From: Rhizophlyctis rosea
Lineage: Eukaryota > Chytridiomycota > Chytridiomycetes > Rhizophlyctidales > Rhizophlyctidaceae
Assembly: GCA_027596075.1 (NCBI GenBank)
Contig: JADGJC010000069.1
Coordinates: forward strand, 29,074-93,073
DNA length: 64,000 nt
Direction of reading: 5' to 3'
This document shows, piece by piece, positions 53,045 to 64,000 of this stretch; positions within the stretch are counted from its first letter, which is position 1; each line of letters begins with the position of its first letter. The notes beneath the pieces were generated by a model. It was given only the letters and a program-made list of their open reading frames with translations. It ran no database searches and had not been told where the DNA came from. Both the position numbers and the translations under genes were made by a program.

Positions 53045-56000
53045 CTACTTCATCTTCTGCCTATTAGTCAACTTCAACCCCAACAACGCCAACACCGCCC
53101 ACCCAACCCCAACACAAACAACCCACCCCAAACAATCCTCATACCGTCCCCCCACATACCCATGCCCCTTAACCCCACCCTGCAACTCCTTCCACGGCCT
53201 CGCCCCCGCCTCAACAATATACCACCCCTCAACACTCCACCGTGGCGCACTAACTTCCCAAATCCACCTAACAGGTTTATAGAAGTCGATTTCTTCCACC
53301 TTTTCGAGTTTCGGAGTAACGCCCGAAAAGAGCATCGCCCACAGTAGGACCCACCCCGTCGTGGCGAGCGCGACGTTAGACGGTTTCATAATAGCAGAAA
53401 GAAAGTATCCCATACTGAATGCCGCGAAGTAGAGGGTTATGATTAGGCCGTAGACGTAGTAGAGCGGTGCGCGGAAGGGGAGGAAGAGGATTACGGCGCC
53501 CGTGAACATGAGAGATGCGACGACGATCCGTGGTATGTCAGCAATCCATTTCGCTAGGAAATAAGGAACAACACTCATCCCCCCACTAACATCCCTCCAA
53601 AACACTACCCGTTCCCTCCCGAACGTCGCGCTTCCCACCGTCACGCCCGCAAAGAGGACGCCGATGCTAAGAAACATCCCTGTGGCTGGGAGACTGTCTG
53701 CTGGGACGCCGCATCCCACACCGGCTTGGAGGACTGGTGGCGCGAAGGAACATACGCGGGAGGGGAGGAGACCGAGGTAATCGTTTCCTTGTGTTCCTAC
53801 GGAAATGAAGATACCACAAAGGAGATGGACGATTTGGTCGAATAGGAAGGCGTTGGGGGAGCGGTAGAGTTGTGTACATGCGCGGCGGTAGCAGAGGTAG
53901 AAGACTGTGAAGGGGTTGGGTGTCGTACGGATTTTGTCGCGTGTGAAGAGGTATCGTAACGTGGTACCGATCTCTGATCCAACATCCGCTAGATACGCCC
54001 CAACGGCCCTCCCCCAATCCACAACCGCATGCCCGAAGAGTTGGAAAACGCTCTTTACTCTGATTTTCCGGTTCTTACTCCGCCTCGTCGCACCCTTCTC
54101 CATCGGTGCTACGCCCTGAATACTCCTTGGCAAACTATGTACGTCGACATCAGAGGGAATATCTAACCCAGTCGTAGGGTCCAATCCCTGCTTATAGTTT
54201 TCCCAACATGTGAACAGCTGCACAGCCTTAAAGTATGGCGTCTTCTGACACGGAACCCGCCCCGTCGCGACGTCCATATAAAAGTCCGACGGACTCTCCC
54301 CAGGTCGAGCATCAAACCCAAGACGCGAGAAATACTTAGTCGCTTCATTCCGTGGCCCAAAGTAAATAATCCGTCCCCCCTTCCCCAAAAGCAACAAATC
54401 ATCAAACTGTTCAAACGCCACCGGACTAGGACTATGCACAACCGCCGCGATCGTCATTCTCTGCTCCCGCGCAATATCATGAAGCATTTTACAGACTTCA
54501 TAACTCGTAGCGGAGTCCAAACCGGAGGTAGGTTCGTCAAGAAAGAGGACGGAAGGAGCAGCGACGAGTTCCATCCCGATGTTCACGCGTTTACGTTGAC
54601 CGCCTGATATACCGCGTTCTTCTTCGTTCCCGATGGGTTGGTCCATGACGTGTTCGAGGCCGAGGAAGGAGATGGTTTCGAGGACTAGGTCTTTTTTGCG
54701 TTTGGCGTCCCAGGAGGAAGGGAGGCGCATTAGGGCTGAGTGCTGTGTGGTTTGATCAAAGTTTGCATGAGTGACAAATGGTAATGAGGCGATTTAGCAC
54801 CCCAAGACGTGATAGATTATCAACTCACCATCAAGATATCCCTAACCGTCAACTCTCTCAACATAACATCCTCCTGCGGCACAAACCCAATCAACTTGCT
54901 ATACTTGCTCAACTCCTCCTCAGTCCCATTAATCCAAATCTTCCCACTAGTCCTCTTGGCCTTGTTCGTCAAGAGACTCACAAACGTAGTCTTGCCCGCA
55001 CCAGAAGGTCCCATCACCGCACACAACCGTCCCGCTTTCAACTGGCCTGTCACGCCGTGCATGATTTCGATACCATTGGGTAGAACTAGCCCGACGTCCT
55101 CGAACGCGATGTCGAAGGAGGGGTTTTCGGACCGGGATGGAGGAGGACCAGCAGGTGTTGGTGCTCCCATGTCGAGAGTGTCGTCGTCGTCGTCAGAATC
55201 TTCGTCCCGCAAGCCGGCATAAGCCCCACTACCACCCTTCTTATCCGCCGCCGCCTCCATAGCCGCAACCTTCTTCTCCTCCCTCTCACTAGCATTAGCC
55301 GTCAACCTCTTGTTATACTTCACATTCCGCTTCGCGACCATGAACTTGCGGATTTGGAAGAACACCGTAATAAGGATGAACATGATTGCGAATAGGAAAG
55401 CGACACCGAAGCGTTGGGCGGAGGATGATCCTTCCGGGCAGATGGCGAGGAAGGAGCAGGGTTCGGGTTGAACGGAGCCGATGGGGCACCAATGGTCTTT
55501 TGGGCAGGGGTGGATTTCGGCGGGGGTTGGGCAGTAAAAGCCTGGGCAGCAGTAGACGGGTTGGTAGCTGTTTTCGGGGCAGATGAAGCCGGCTGTGCAG
55601 GCGTTGTCTGAGTCGGTGCCGTTTGTGATGTTGCTGTCTTCGGGTATTTGACAGAAGTATCTACAGAGGGTGACCATTAGAACCTCTGATGCTGTTACAT
55701 GCCAATGAACGACAACACTTACCCAGCAGGACACGTCCAATTTGTTCTAGCGTACATGCATGGCTTAGAGCCGAATCCTTGCGTTCCCGCCACGGTTGTA
55801 TTCTGCAAATTGGCCGCGACGACCGCGAGACCCACCACCACGGCACTATTCTGTTGGTCAGGATTGAGTTGTGCAACACCGGCTCGTACTTCATCTGGAT
55901 TTGTGCGAGCGGTGCGGTTGGTTGCAAGCTATAGAATGAGAGAGATGGGAAGGGTAAGTGAGAAACCAAATGTGAAATCGATTTCGAAAACGCCACATGT

Positions 56001-56443
56001 AAACAAATAAACATCCTCCATTGCCCGTCAACACCCAACGCGTGAACAGATAGATGGAAACTCACATTCTGAACAGGAGCGGGAACCCCAGAAGGAACAG
56101 CAGTCACAGTCGGCACTCCCCCACCAACACTACCCGGTCCATCAGCAGCAGCTTCAACCTTTATATCATTTTGGAATGTCGGTGCTGTGGGTGCGGGTGC
56201 ATTCTGACCAAAGACACCGTTTGGGGGTTGTTGGGGGACGGATGCAAACGTCGGCGCAGGTCCTACGGGGCCGACCTCTTGTATTGGCGGCGCGCCAATG
56301 AAGGGGTTTGGTGGTTGGACTTCGCCTGCTGACTGAGCGTTAAAGGGGTCTGCTGCGAAGGCGTGGCCCCATCGTGTTGCGGATGAGAGGGATGTGGATT
56401 GGAATAGGAGGAGGATGACAGTGAGAGGGGTTGGGCCTCGCAT
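53045..56443 (-). CDS. ABCG-type transporter with N-terminal Cys-rich domain (WBC30/ABCG24-28-like)
   Basis: Four exons: 56443-56066, 55928-55723, 55660-54829 and 54742-53045, introns of 136, 62 and 85 nt, all phase-consistent; 1037 residues. The signal peptide (LTVILLLFQSTSLSS) is at residues 8-22. A Pro-rich segment and a Cys-rich domain (NWTCPAGYFC, ACTAGFICPE, YCCPGFYCPTPAE, WCPIGS) occupy about 30-278, a TM helix is near 280-300, then an acidic linker. The nucleotide-binding domain has Walker A GPSGAGKTT near 415, signature ISGGQRKR near 517, Walker B VLFLDEPTSGLDS near 538 and the H-loop His (VVHSPSP). The C-terminal ABC2 membrane domain has about six helices (FMFTGAVILFLPF-like text, WVLLWAMLFSGV). 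One NBD plus one TMD means it works as a dimer, exporting lipid or small hydrophobic cargo. The start is set to give the signal peptide; the frame is open further upstream. Confidence 0.9.
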
Positions 56444-57903
56444 CTTTCTGAGAGCGAGCTGGCGAGTAAGTATGTGCTTGGTATGTACAAATGCAGATGG
56501 CGGGGTGACGAATGTGTGAAGAAGAGGGTTTGGAATGTCAAAGCTGCTGGCGCACCCCGGTCCCCTGGTTATTGCACCGTGGGCCAATATTAAATATGGA
56601 ACATACCCAGCAGTGGTCCGTGGGTATGTATGATGTATGGTAACAGGTGGGTATGGGTTTCCGGCAGCAGGCCTTCTCTATATGTAAATTGATGAGAATG
56701 ATAGTGTGGAAGGCATTGGTACTTCTTGCCCACCAACCTCCGAGCCAGCCGTATGGTCCAAATGTGCTTTGTGTGTCCAACTGGCGCAGCAGGCCCACAG
56801 CCTCTCCCAGGCACACTGGCCCAATCTTGATACGCGCCCACACTATTTCATCGGTGAACAGTTACACAAAAATCCATTCCAACGGATACTCAAATCATAT
56901 ACGGGAACACACAAGTGGGACAAAAGTGGCCCTGCGAAATACGCCTGTACACTGCCACCAGTTGGGTAAAGGTTCTCGCAAATTGTTGGAAGGCTATAGG
57001 GCCCTGTCATCAACAGGCCGGGCGTTGCATCGTGCTGTGCTGTGGGAAAGTTGGGAATGATCAGCAATACATCTTTTGGCAAAGCCGCCCACTTATGAAT
57101 TTCATCATTTTATGCAAACTGGTGTGAGAACGGCATTCACCACAGTAATCACAGTATCATCAGCTTGAGTAGCTTCCAGACACAATGTACAGTCAGTGCA
57201 TTCGTTGGGCAATCCCTCGCACACGCACTTGGACTTTGCGATCTGTTTGCATGTTTGGTTGAACCAGTTCCACAGGTTACAGGTCTGCAGACGTACTCAT
57301 GAGAATGCCGAAAAACTAACCTCGGTATGCTGTTTGCATCGCTATCAACAACCAAACCTTGGGATAAGCAGTTTGTCTGATGGAAAAATGTTTGCGCTCA
57401 ACATTGATGACATACTGCTATATTGCAGCACCCTGGTTGCCTACAAGTGCGTAGGAGTGAGACTTGTTCATTTCTTTTCCCCTTGAGATGTTTTGAAAGA
57501 AACTAAATACTCCAAACAACATGCCATTCTTGAATAGAAATAACGTAACAGAAACGTGCCATGATTGCAAACAGCCGAGTCTGACTATCTCAATTGCTAA
57601 AACATACGACCCTTCACTTGCTGCCGCTGAATACTTGACACCTGGCAAGTTTACCTTCACTAAGTTTACTACTGGCTGCAAAGTCAGTGCAGACAGCAAT
57701 TTTGCAATGGCGATGGCACAGCACGACGTGATGGCGATGATTATGTAATCGGGCGAGCCGTCCGTGTCACATTGGGCGAGGTGGGAGTTGGTGTTGGCGC
57801 AAACCTTCCTTCGTTGAAACTTTGATTCCCTCACTTCCTCAAATTTCTTCCCTCACCTTCCCCTCCTTCCCGAAATCATATCCGCTCAACTTTGTGTCTT
57901 GCC
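56444..57903. other. Divergent intergenic region
   Basis: 1.46 kb upstream of the ABCG gene and the following plus-strand gene. A CCAAT sequence lies near 56584 (plus orientation) with an AT-rich TTAAATA beside it. No coding ORF I would support. Confidence 0.45.
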
Positions 57904-59033
57904 AATGGCTTCTTCCAGGTCATCAGACCTCCCTCTCACCACTTCTCCACCTCCATATCCCTCTCCGCCCACTCATTTTGCCTCGCAACAGTCATCACAA
58001 CCTCATCTTGCCGCNNNNNNNNNNCGACCCACCCTCCGACCCATCCCACACCTCCAAAACAAACTCCAAAAATGAATCACTGCCCTCCTACAGCCCAAAC
58101 CTCCAGCCCTTTACCCCCCGCAACTTCGAAGTCTACACCCCATCCCCCCTTTACCAACACAAACCCCACAAAATCATCCTCATAACCCTCATCACCCTCG
58201 CCCTCACATTCACCGTCGCAGCCACAAAAACAGTCTGGCTAAATCTCACATTCACCGAAACACTCGAGCCCGCTACGGCAGCGGTACTCTCTTCCCCCTC
58301 AACATCACCTCAACCTTCACACTCACCCGCTCCCTAACTCCAACCCCCTCACTCGACCTCCCCCACCACTGCGCAACAATCTCCCACCCAAACATCAGCG
58401 CCACGCCTTGCTGTACCAAACTACCCTCAGGTGAATGCTACTGGGAAGCCGGCAAAATGGGCTACGAGACGATTTACTGGTTCCGCGAAGCATGCGAATA
58501 CATAAACTTTGTATGGAACGTTGTCGCGATGGCGTTTTGGGGTGCTGCGTTGGTGTATAGCATCATGCATACTATCATGCCGGAAAAGCGACCGGGAGAA
58601 CGTAAAGGATGGGTCCGTTGCATGCTTTGTTGTTGTTTGGGTCCTGTTGGTGTTGGTGCCGTTGGGGCTCATTTGGCGGTTGCTGGTGAGTTATATGTAC
58701 CCATTACCCAATACCCCTTTGAGCTAAAATCGACGTCTTGCGGCATTGCTTTCAACTTGTGTCTTTCGTGGACTGATCTCCTGTTCATTTTTCCAACCGC
58801 TAGCAATCTGTCAAACTTGTTACTTCCTAGTGTACAAGGACCCCGCCGAGAGGTTCGCGACCGTGCAATTGGATTATCTTCATTTCGAGAGCGGATACTA
58901 CATTGGTATATTCGCATGCGCTTTCACGTGGCTTGCTGTATTATGGGCATGGTTTGGAAGGCTCATCTGGAGGAAACGGGGTGCCGAGTCGCCTTTACCT
59001 CCTAATGTGGTGTTGGTGCCTTTGCCGCCGTAA
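57904..59033 (+). CDS. Small multi-TM membrane protein, interrupted by a gap and a frame change
   Basis: The first exon starts at ATG 57904 (MASSRSSDLPLTTSPPPYPS), runs into the 10-N gap at 58015-58024, resumes with a TM helix (KIILITLITLALTFTVAA) and changes frame by one base near 58250-58270. The Cys-rich loop (CATISHPNISATPCCTK) and a second TM (VVAMAFWGAALVYSIM) follow; another helix is near CCCLGPVGVGAVGAHLAV. An intron at 58686-58803 (GTGAGT...CGCTAG) leads to the last exon 58804-59033 with a final TM (YYIGIFACAFTWLAVLWAW) and a Pro-ending tail. About four TMs and several N-glycosylation sites. Family not recognised. The frame change may be an assembly error near the gap. Confidence 0.6.
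58015..58024. other. Assembly gap of 10 N
   Basis: Placeholder gap inside the first exon of the small membrane-protein gene; the true length, and so the frame across it, is unknown. Confidence 0.95.
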
Positions 59034-62000
59034 TACCATATGGGAATAAGTCAGCATACCTTTGGCTGTCGAGTTCGAGACAAAACTTACCGGGTCTTTT
59101 GTACTCAGTTTCATTTCCTTTTTGGGCTTTCCTATCCAGATACTTATATGAATGCGATGCAGTCGCACTTAAGTAAATAACAACCGAATGCATTGAAACT
59201 TCCGAATTTGTCTGGTGCCCTTTCGTCAGCAGGCGCATGTTCCCCAATATTTGTAAGTTCAGTAGCATAGCAGCATGGCACCTTTCTTTCTGCTATTTTC
59301 TTGCCAGTACTGATTCCCTTGCCTTGATTCATGAGCGAAAAAAGGATGAAGAAACTTTTGAGGAAGCGCCATGTACATACATATCTCATACATCGCAACG
59401 GGCATTGAATACCAACAGATGAACCCAATTTTTGTATCTGATGGTTCAACAGGTCAATCTCTACACCAATAAGCAGCAGACCGATACTTGGGTATCCAAG
59501 TGCGAACACATGAGAAAAATAGCTCATATTGCAGATGAAAATGCTGAGTATGCTGCCACCATTCGTGAAATCCCGGATCACTCAATGTGCCAAAGAAGTC
59601 AAATGCCCATGCCGGAATCGACACGTGGGGGCATGACAAGGTCATGCAGATTGAAGACTCTTCAGGCATGGGTTTGAGAGTGGCACAACCTTCAAACGAA
59701 GCATATGGCAATGCTCACATTGCCCCATCGTAATCAAGTACTTCAAGTATGAATAGCAAGGCATCCACGTTCGGGCTTGGTCTTGCAATGGGCGACTTCC
59801 GGAAGTCCTTTCTTTTTCGATTTTCACGTGCCTTGGCGAAGAAAAGGGAATTGACGCCATGATTTATATTGCACATGTTTTGTGCGGGTTGGTTTCGCCA
59901 GGGGGTTGTTTTTGACAGAATCAAAAAGGAAGCCATGCTGCGAAATTGTGAGTAGTGCAAATGATTTGATTTGATTGCTTTTTTTCGTAAGACGAAGTAC
60001 CGGATCAACCGTCCCCGTTGTCCAAGCAAAAGCGGACATAGAGTCATTGGATACATTGGGTATGCCTTATTGCAGCGAGAGTCATTTCTCTTGGCTACCC
60101 ATCCATGATTTCTTCGCAAACCTGGTGGGCTGTGCACCTGGTTAGTGTCTTTTTTGTCTTGTGCTTTCCTCCAAGCAAGGTCAGTCGAAGGAGGTACTGA
60201 AAGGACACCACGGTCTTACAATGCAACAAGGAGCGTAGTGCCATTCCAGACTCTGGCGAGCAGGATACTCACAAGATTTCTTGGCATTGATCACGTAGAG
60301 GAATGCTTTGAATGTCCTTCATGAAGGTGATGACTGCTATGGAAGCTATAAAATCATTTGTGACTCAAGCAGTCTTCATTCCAAAGGGCAGACTGTGCCT
60401 TTCTGATAATACCATTAGCACGATCGACTGACACCTTTTGTATGGCAGCCGGTGTAGATGATCCAGCCCACGAAATCTTCAAACGACCTTGAGTATCGCT
60501 CCTTTTTGATGGCCACTGACTTGTGAACGTTGTGGGCCACCGGGGGGGAGGGGGGGGGCAAAAACTTGTATGTGACACAGCAACCCAGAACTGAGATGAA
60601 TCCGATCACTTGTTTCAGAGTCATCGCCACGGCCCTTCTCAGATGTGCGGTCAGCATCAGTCCGTGACAACCGACGTGCGGACCTCGGCGCGAATCTACG
60701 TTGAACCAATGATATTGAAAAGGGAGGAGCTCTGGGTAACAGATGCAAATTCGATTGTACCTTGAAGACCAAAGGGGGAAAGGATGAGCCTATCGATGGC
60801 ATGGATGTACTTCACTTACCTCCGCTTATATACCTTCAACGCCGGTGATAACTAAAACCATCATCAGATATCGCGTCTTCGCAGCGCTACTACTGCCGAT
60901 TGGGTAAGGGATCAGACGGGACGGATGCAAACCTTGCTGTGGAACACCAAAATAGCAAGAGAAGATGAAGCCACATGGAGTCGTCTATGAAGAGTGTAAA
61001 TTGATTGCGCGCTCTCAAAAGAAGGGAAAGCTCATCATCCCATCTTGAGTCCCGAACTTCTTGACTATTATTGTGATATTTTGCATTGGCTCAGGCTAGG
61101 CTTTGCAGTTTGAATGCAAAGGCAAAAAAAATCACACTCTTGTCATCAAGAAGATTTCTGCGTATGAGTGCTGAACTGAATGCTTCAGCGTCATTGCTAT
61201 TGGCACCCTTGCTGTATGTTTCTTATTACAGTGTTAGGATGAAGTGCATAGAGAGCTCTATGACCGTCAGTGATTATCTTCATGAACATCCTCACCAAGG
61301 AAATGAGAAGGGAGGGTGCTTGGACTTCGGTCAATGGTGTATTAATGGGATGGCGGGCTTGACGTGAATTCTTTGTTCAGGTACTCGCAGGCCCTTCGCA
61401 AAGTATGAATCTTTGACATTCCACAGAGTATTCATCACACCCGCCGGTGAAGCGAAAAAGGAAATTCGAGCTTCGGACTTCAGATCATCAAGTAAGATAT
61501 TCTTTGCCAAACAGTCTGAAGTATTGTGGACAATATTATTGATCACCATTTTTCATTTACATCCCACTTGGGAGGTTGAGTTGTCTTCGTAATTTAAACG
61601 GAGAAGATATTGCACTTGCGATTTCTAGGACTGTTCAAAAGGGGCATTTCCCGAAGCCGGAAGACATAGGGAAGCTTAAGACATTGCGTTTGTGGACTAT
61701 TTGCAGGATGGGTGCGAATACGGTGGCGAATAGAATTGCACATGGAGCAGGCTGAACAGACATCATGCTGCTTAGGCGGAGCCCGCTGACTTCGCTGGAT
61801 TCATTCAATTTCATGCGATTCCACAATGATAATAGTTGCAGGCGGGGCAAAAGTGGGGCATCCTTCCAAAACACGAACGTGGTGGAAAAACGAGGGGGTG
61901 AAATCTGCTTTCATAATGACCAGTTGCAAGCTTGACAAGCGTGATCAATAGTCAATCCAAAATTCGAACATGACTTTGTTGTTAATCAGGTTGCAAGGCT

Positions 62001-64000
62001 TGCGCATGCATCCGACAGAAGCCATTCAGGGGCGTGGCAGTACGGCCCACTGGTGTTGATAAGTGAATGGCCTCACTGGCCTCGTCCTTCTGCTTCGTTG
62101 ACTATTGATTAGACAGCGCAGTAACATCAATAGTCCGTGTTTCGGGCGTTTTGTTTTGAGTCCAAGTGATCCACCTTCTAGCTTTCCGCCGTAGCCATTC
62201 TCGAAACACATGCCATTCTTCACGCCCTGCCGTGAAATAGGATGAAAAACAAATAATCGAAACGCTTGCCGACGCAAAATTTGTCGCATGTTGCGGATTG
62301 TTTCCCTCTCAATCGGTCCTTACAGAGACAACTGATGCTGAACTCAACCCGAGGATCCATCCAGTAAACAGGTGAAAGCACAATATCCGTCAAGTATGCA
62401 TGGTGCTCGTTGAAGGCTTCGAATTGCAAATCATTTCTCTGAATGCGTCATCGAGCTATTACTGCTGTCTCTGGAGATCCTTGCCTCATCGGTGCCGTAC
62501 CTTTTTTGTGGTATGCCAGGCAAGACGACTGTCGCGCTCGACCTTTGTGTGGACCGGAATTGGGCAAGGGGTTATCATGTGACGATTCCCCACTTTCAGT
62601 CACTGATCGCCACTGGGTCAGCGATAGATTACATATAGATGAAGCACCCCTACCACCGTTTCACGCAATCTATTTTTCGTTGTCAAAGGAGTACAACAGT
62701 GGTGCAACACTTGAAGCATCTCAGACGGCATGAGGTCACAATGGGCTCAGACTGAAGCTCACAATGAACTGGGTCGCTGTGTGATTCTGTGAGAAGGACA
62801 TTTGTTGCGTATTCCGCATAATTTGGCAGCAGTAAGGCAGGGCAATACACAAGCTCACCGGTGTGCTGCCACCAAAAAGTAACCAAGAATACATGGAGTC
62901 GCATCCGAACATCATGAGTGCTCCTGTTACTCCGTTGTGCGGTGAAGGTCGGCCTGTTTTGACTGAAAAGCTTCCCCGCACAATACCGTCTCTAGGCGCC
63001 AAAACATGTGTATGCAGCCAGGACCTAACACTTCACGCTGTGACGATCCGTGCAACAGCGCGTTGGGACAAGCGCCTCGTCAACTTCGCAAATGGCTTCC
63101 TGCTTCACGATGAAAGTCACACCCTTCTATGATATTGACCTACAGAGTCTAAGCCTATTCCCGGCCAATGGAGCAGCACCTTGACTTGCCTGCATCAACT
63201 GCATGCCATGTTGTTCGTACATCAGTCCCTTGGCATACGACACAACATCATTTTGCCCGACGCATGACTAACTTTTGCTCGTCTACTTGTCTCAACTGGG
63301 GGCATTTGCATAGTCGGGTGCGCGCATTTGGGGGTCCGCGCCCTTCATACGATCACTTTCGGTTTCAAGGCGTTGACCAATCTGATTTTCATAGCTACAG
63401 GATGGGTCAATGAAATCATTGGTCGCGCTGTGACTAATTAATCAGATGTCCTTGTAAAGTATTGAGGCCGAACCTGGCGCAGAGGCATCCTGTGCAACGT
63501 TCCATTCGCAGCGTTTGAAATTACCGCCGCGTGCATTACGGAAGCGATGCTGATTATTACAGGCCATGTCCATTCAGTGGATGAAACAAGCATAATTATG
63601 ATCCGTCATGTACTTGGCACTTCGTTCTGTGGAGATCCCCATCCATGTGAGCTCAATCCACTCTGCAAAGCAAGTCTTACATACAAAGCTCCAAACAGAC
63701 ATTACTCTCTTTGCCTCAGTGCCGGCGGCCGCATTCGCGTGTTTGGCTATTCATCAATCAATCAGACTTATGTACATCATAAATCAGAACCTGCGTATTT
63801 CCCTTTCGCTAGTTACTCTTCCCCTTGGTTATGTGCGGCCCTGCAATGTATTCAGGTGGTATGGTCAGAATACGCGCATCATGTATGTAATGAGAAGGAA
63901 CAGTCACCTTTGCGAAGATCTGGCAAGTCCCGGTTTTCGGTGCATGGGTTGATTCGGTATTGCGACCGGATGTGGATGGCCGACGTAATTCACTCTGCAA
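59034..64000. other. Gene-poor 5-kb region at the right end
   Basis: ORFs of at most 145 codons (for example 59144-59581 and 59715-60137, both minus) overlap without motifs. A G-run at 60543-60559 is the only conspicuous low-complexity tract. No tRNA, repeat pair or transposon text seen. Confidence 0.5.

Noticed and set aside
59144..60137. Minus-strand ORFs of 145 and 140 codons
   Set aside because: Composition and lack of any motif fit random sequence; no splice partners found.

Overview
This is fungal nuclear DNA. Protein-coding genes carry short spliceosomal introns of about 57-136 nt with GTRNGT-type donors. The gene set includes an F-box/LRR protein, a HET-domain protein, a secreted subtilase, a Set3-like PHD-SET protein, a tandem BTB family and an ABCG transporter. 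No marker fixes the lineage; the style fits a zoosporic (chytrid-like) or other filamentous fungus, and that is inference. Two runs of exactly 10 N (47225-47234 and 58015-58024) show a draft scaffold.

Layout. 1-3159 (minus) is one four-exon nuclear protein with SUMO-interacting motifs that runs off the left edge. 3832-9198 holds a frameshifted F-box/LRR gene and a HET-domain pseudogene. 10137-19097 holds three minus-strand enzymes: a secreted subtilisin-like protease, an ADP-ribosylglycohydrolase and an FAD monooxygenase. 20087-29947 is an accessory block: a damaged membrane-protein gene, a damaged F-box/ankyrin gene, and a tandem cluster of BTB-domain paralogues with one intact copy (28798-29694), one nearly intact copy, one pseudogene and small relics. 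30581-47388 is gene-dense: a NAD(P)-binding epimerase-like gene, a 1703-residue PHD-SET protein with an RS/RE-rich tail, an HNH-type zinc protein, a zinc-motif protein, two unknown proteins, a protein built on a repeated LNDLIQSGRMPSAL motif, and a stand-alone LigD-type 3'-phosphoesterase. 53045-59033 holds an ABCG transporter and a small multi-TM protein. 47389-53044 and 59034-64000 are gene-poor, with no ORF I would defend.

The genes do not form one pathway. Several long intact ORFs and clean splice phases lie beside accessory genes with single-base breaks. The breaks are in-frame stops in the HET, protease, membrane and ankyrin genes, and frameshifts in the F-box, ankyrin, BTB, repeat-protein and 4-TM genes. 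Each break may be real decay or a consensus error. The least explained signals are the BTB birth-and-death cluster, a three-copy inverted-repeat promoter element whose outer stem covaries (38567, 40691, 40902), and the SGRMP-repeat protein.
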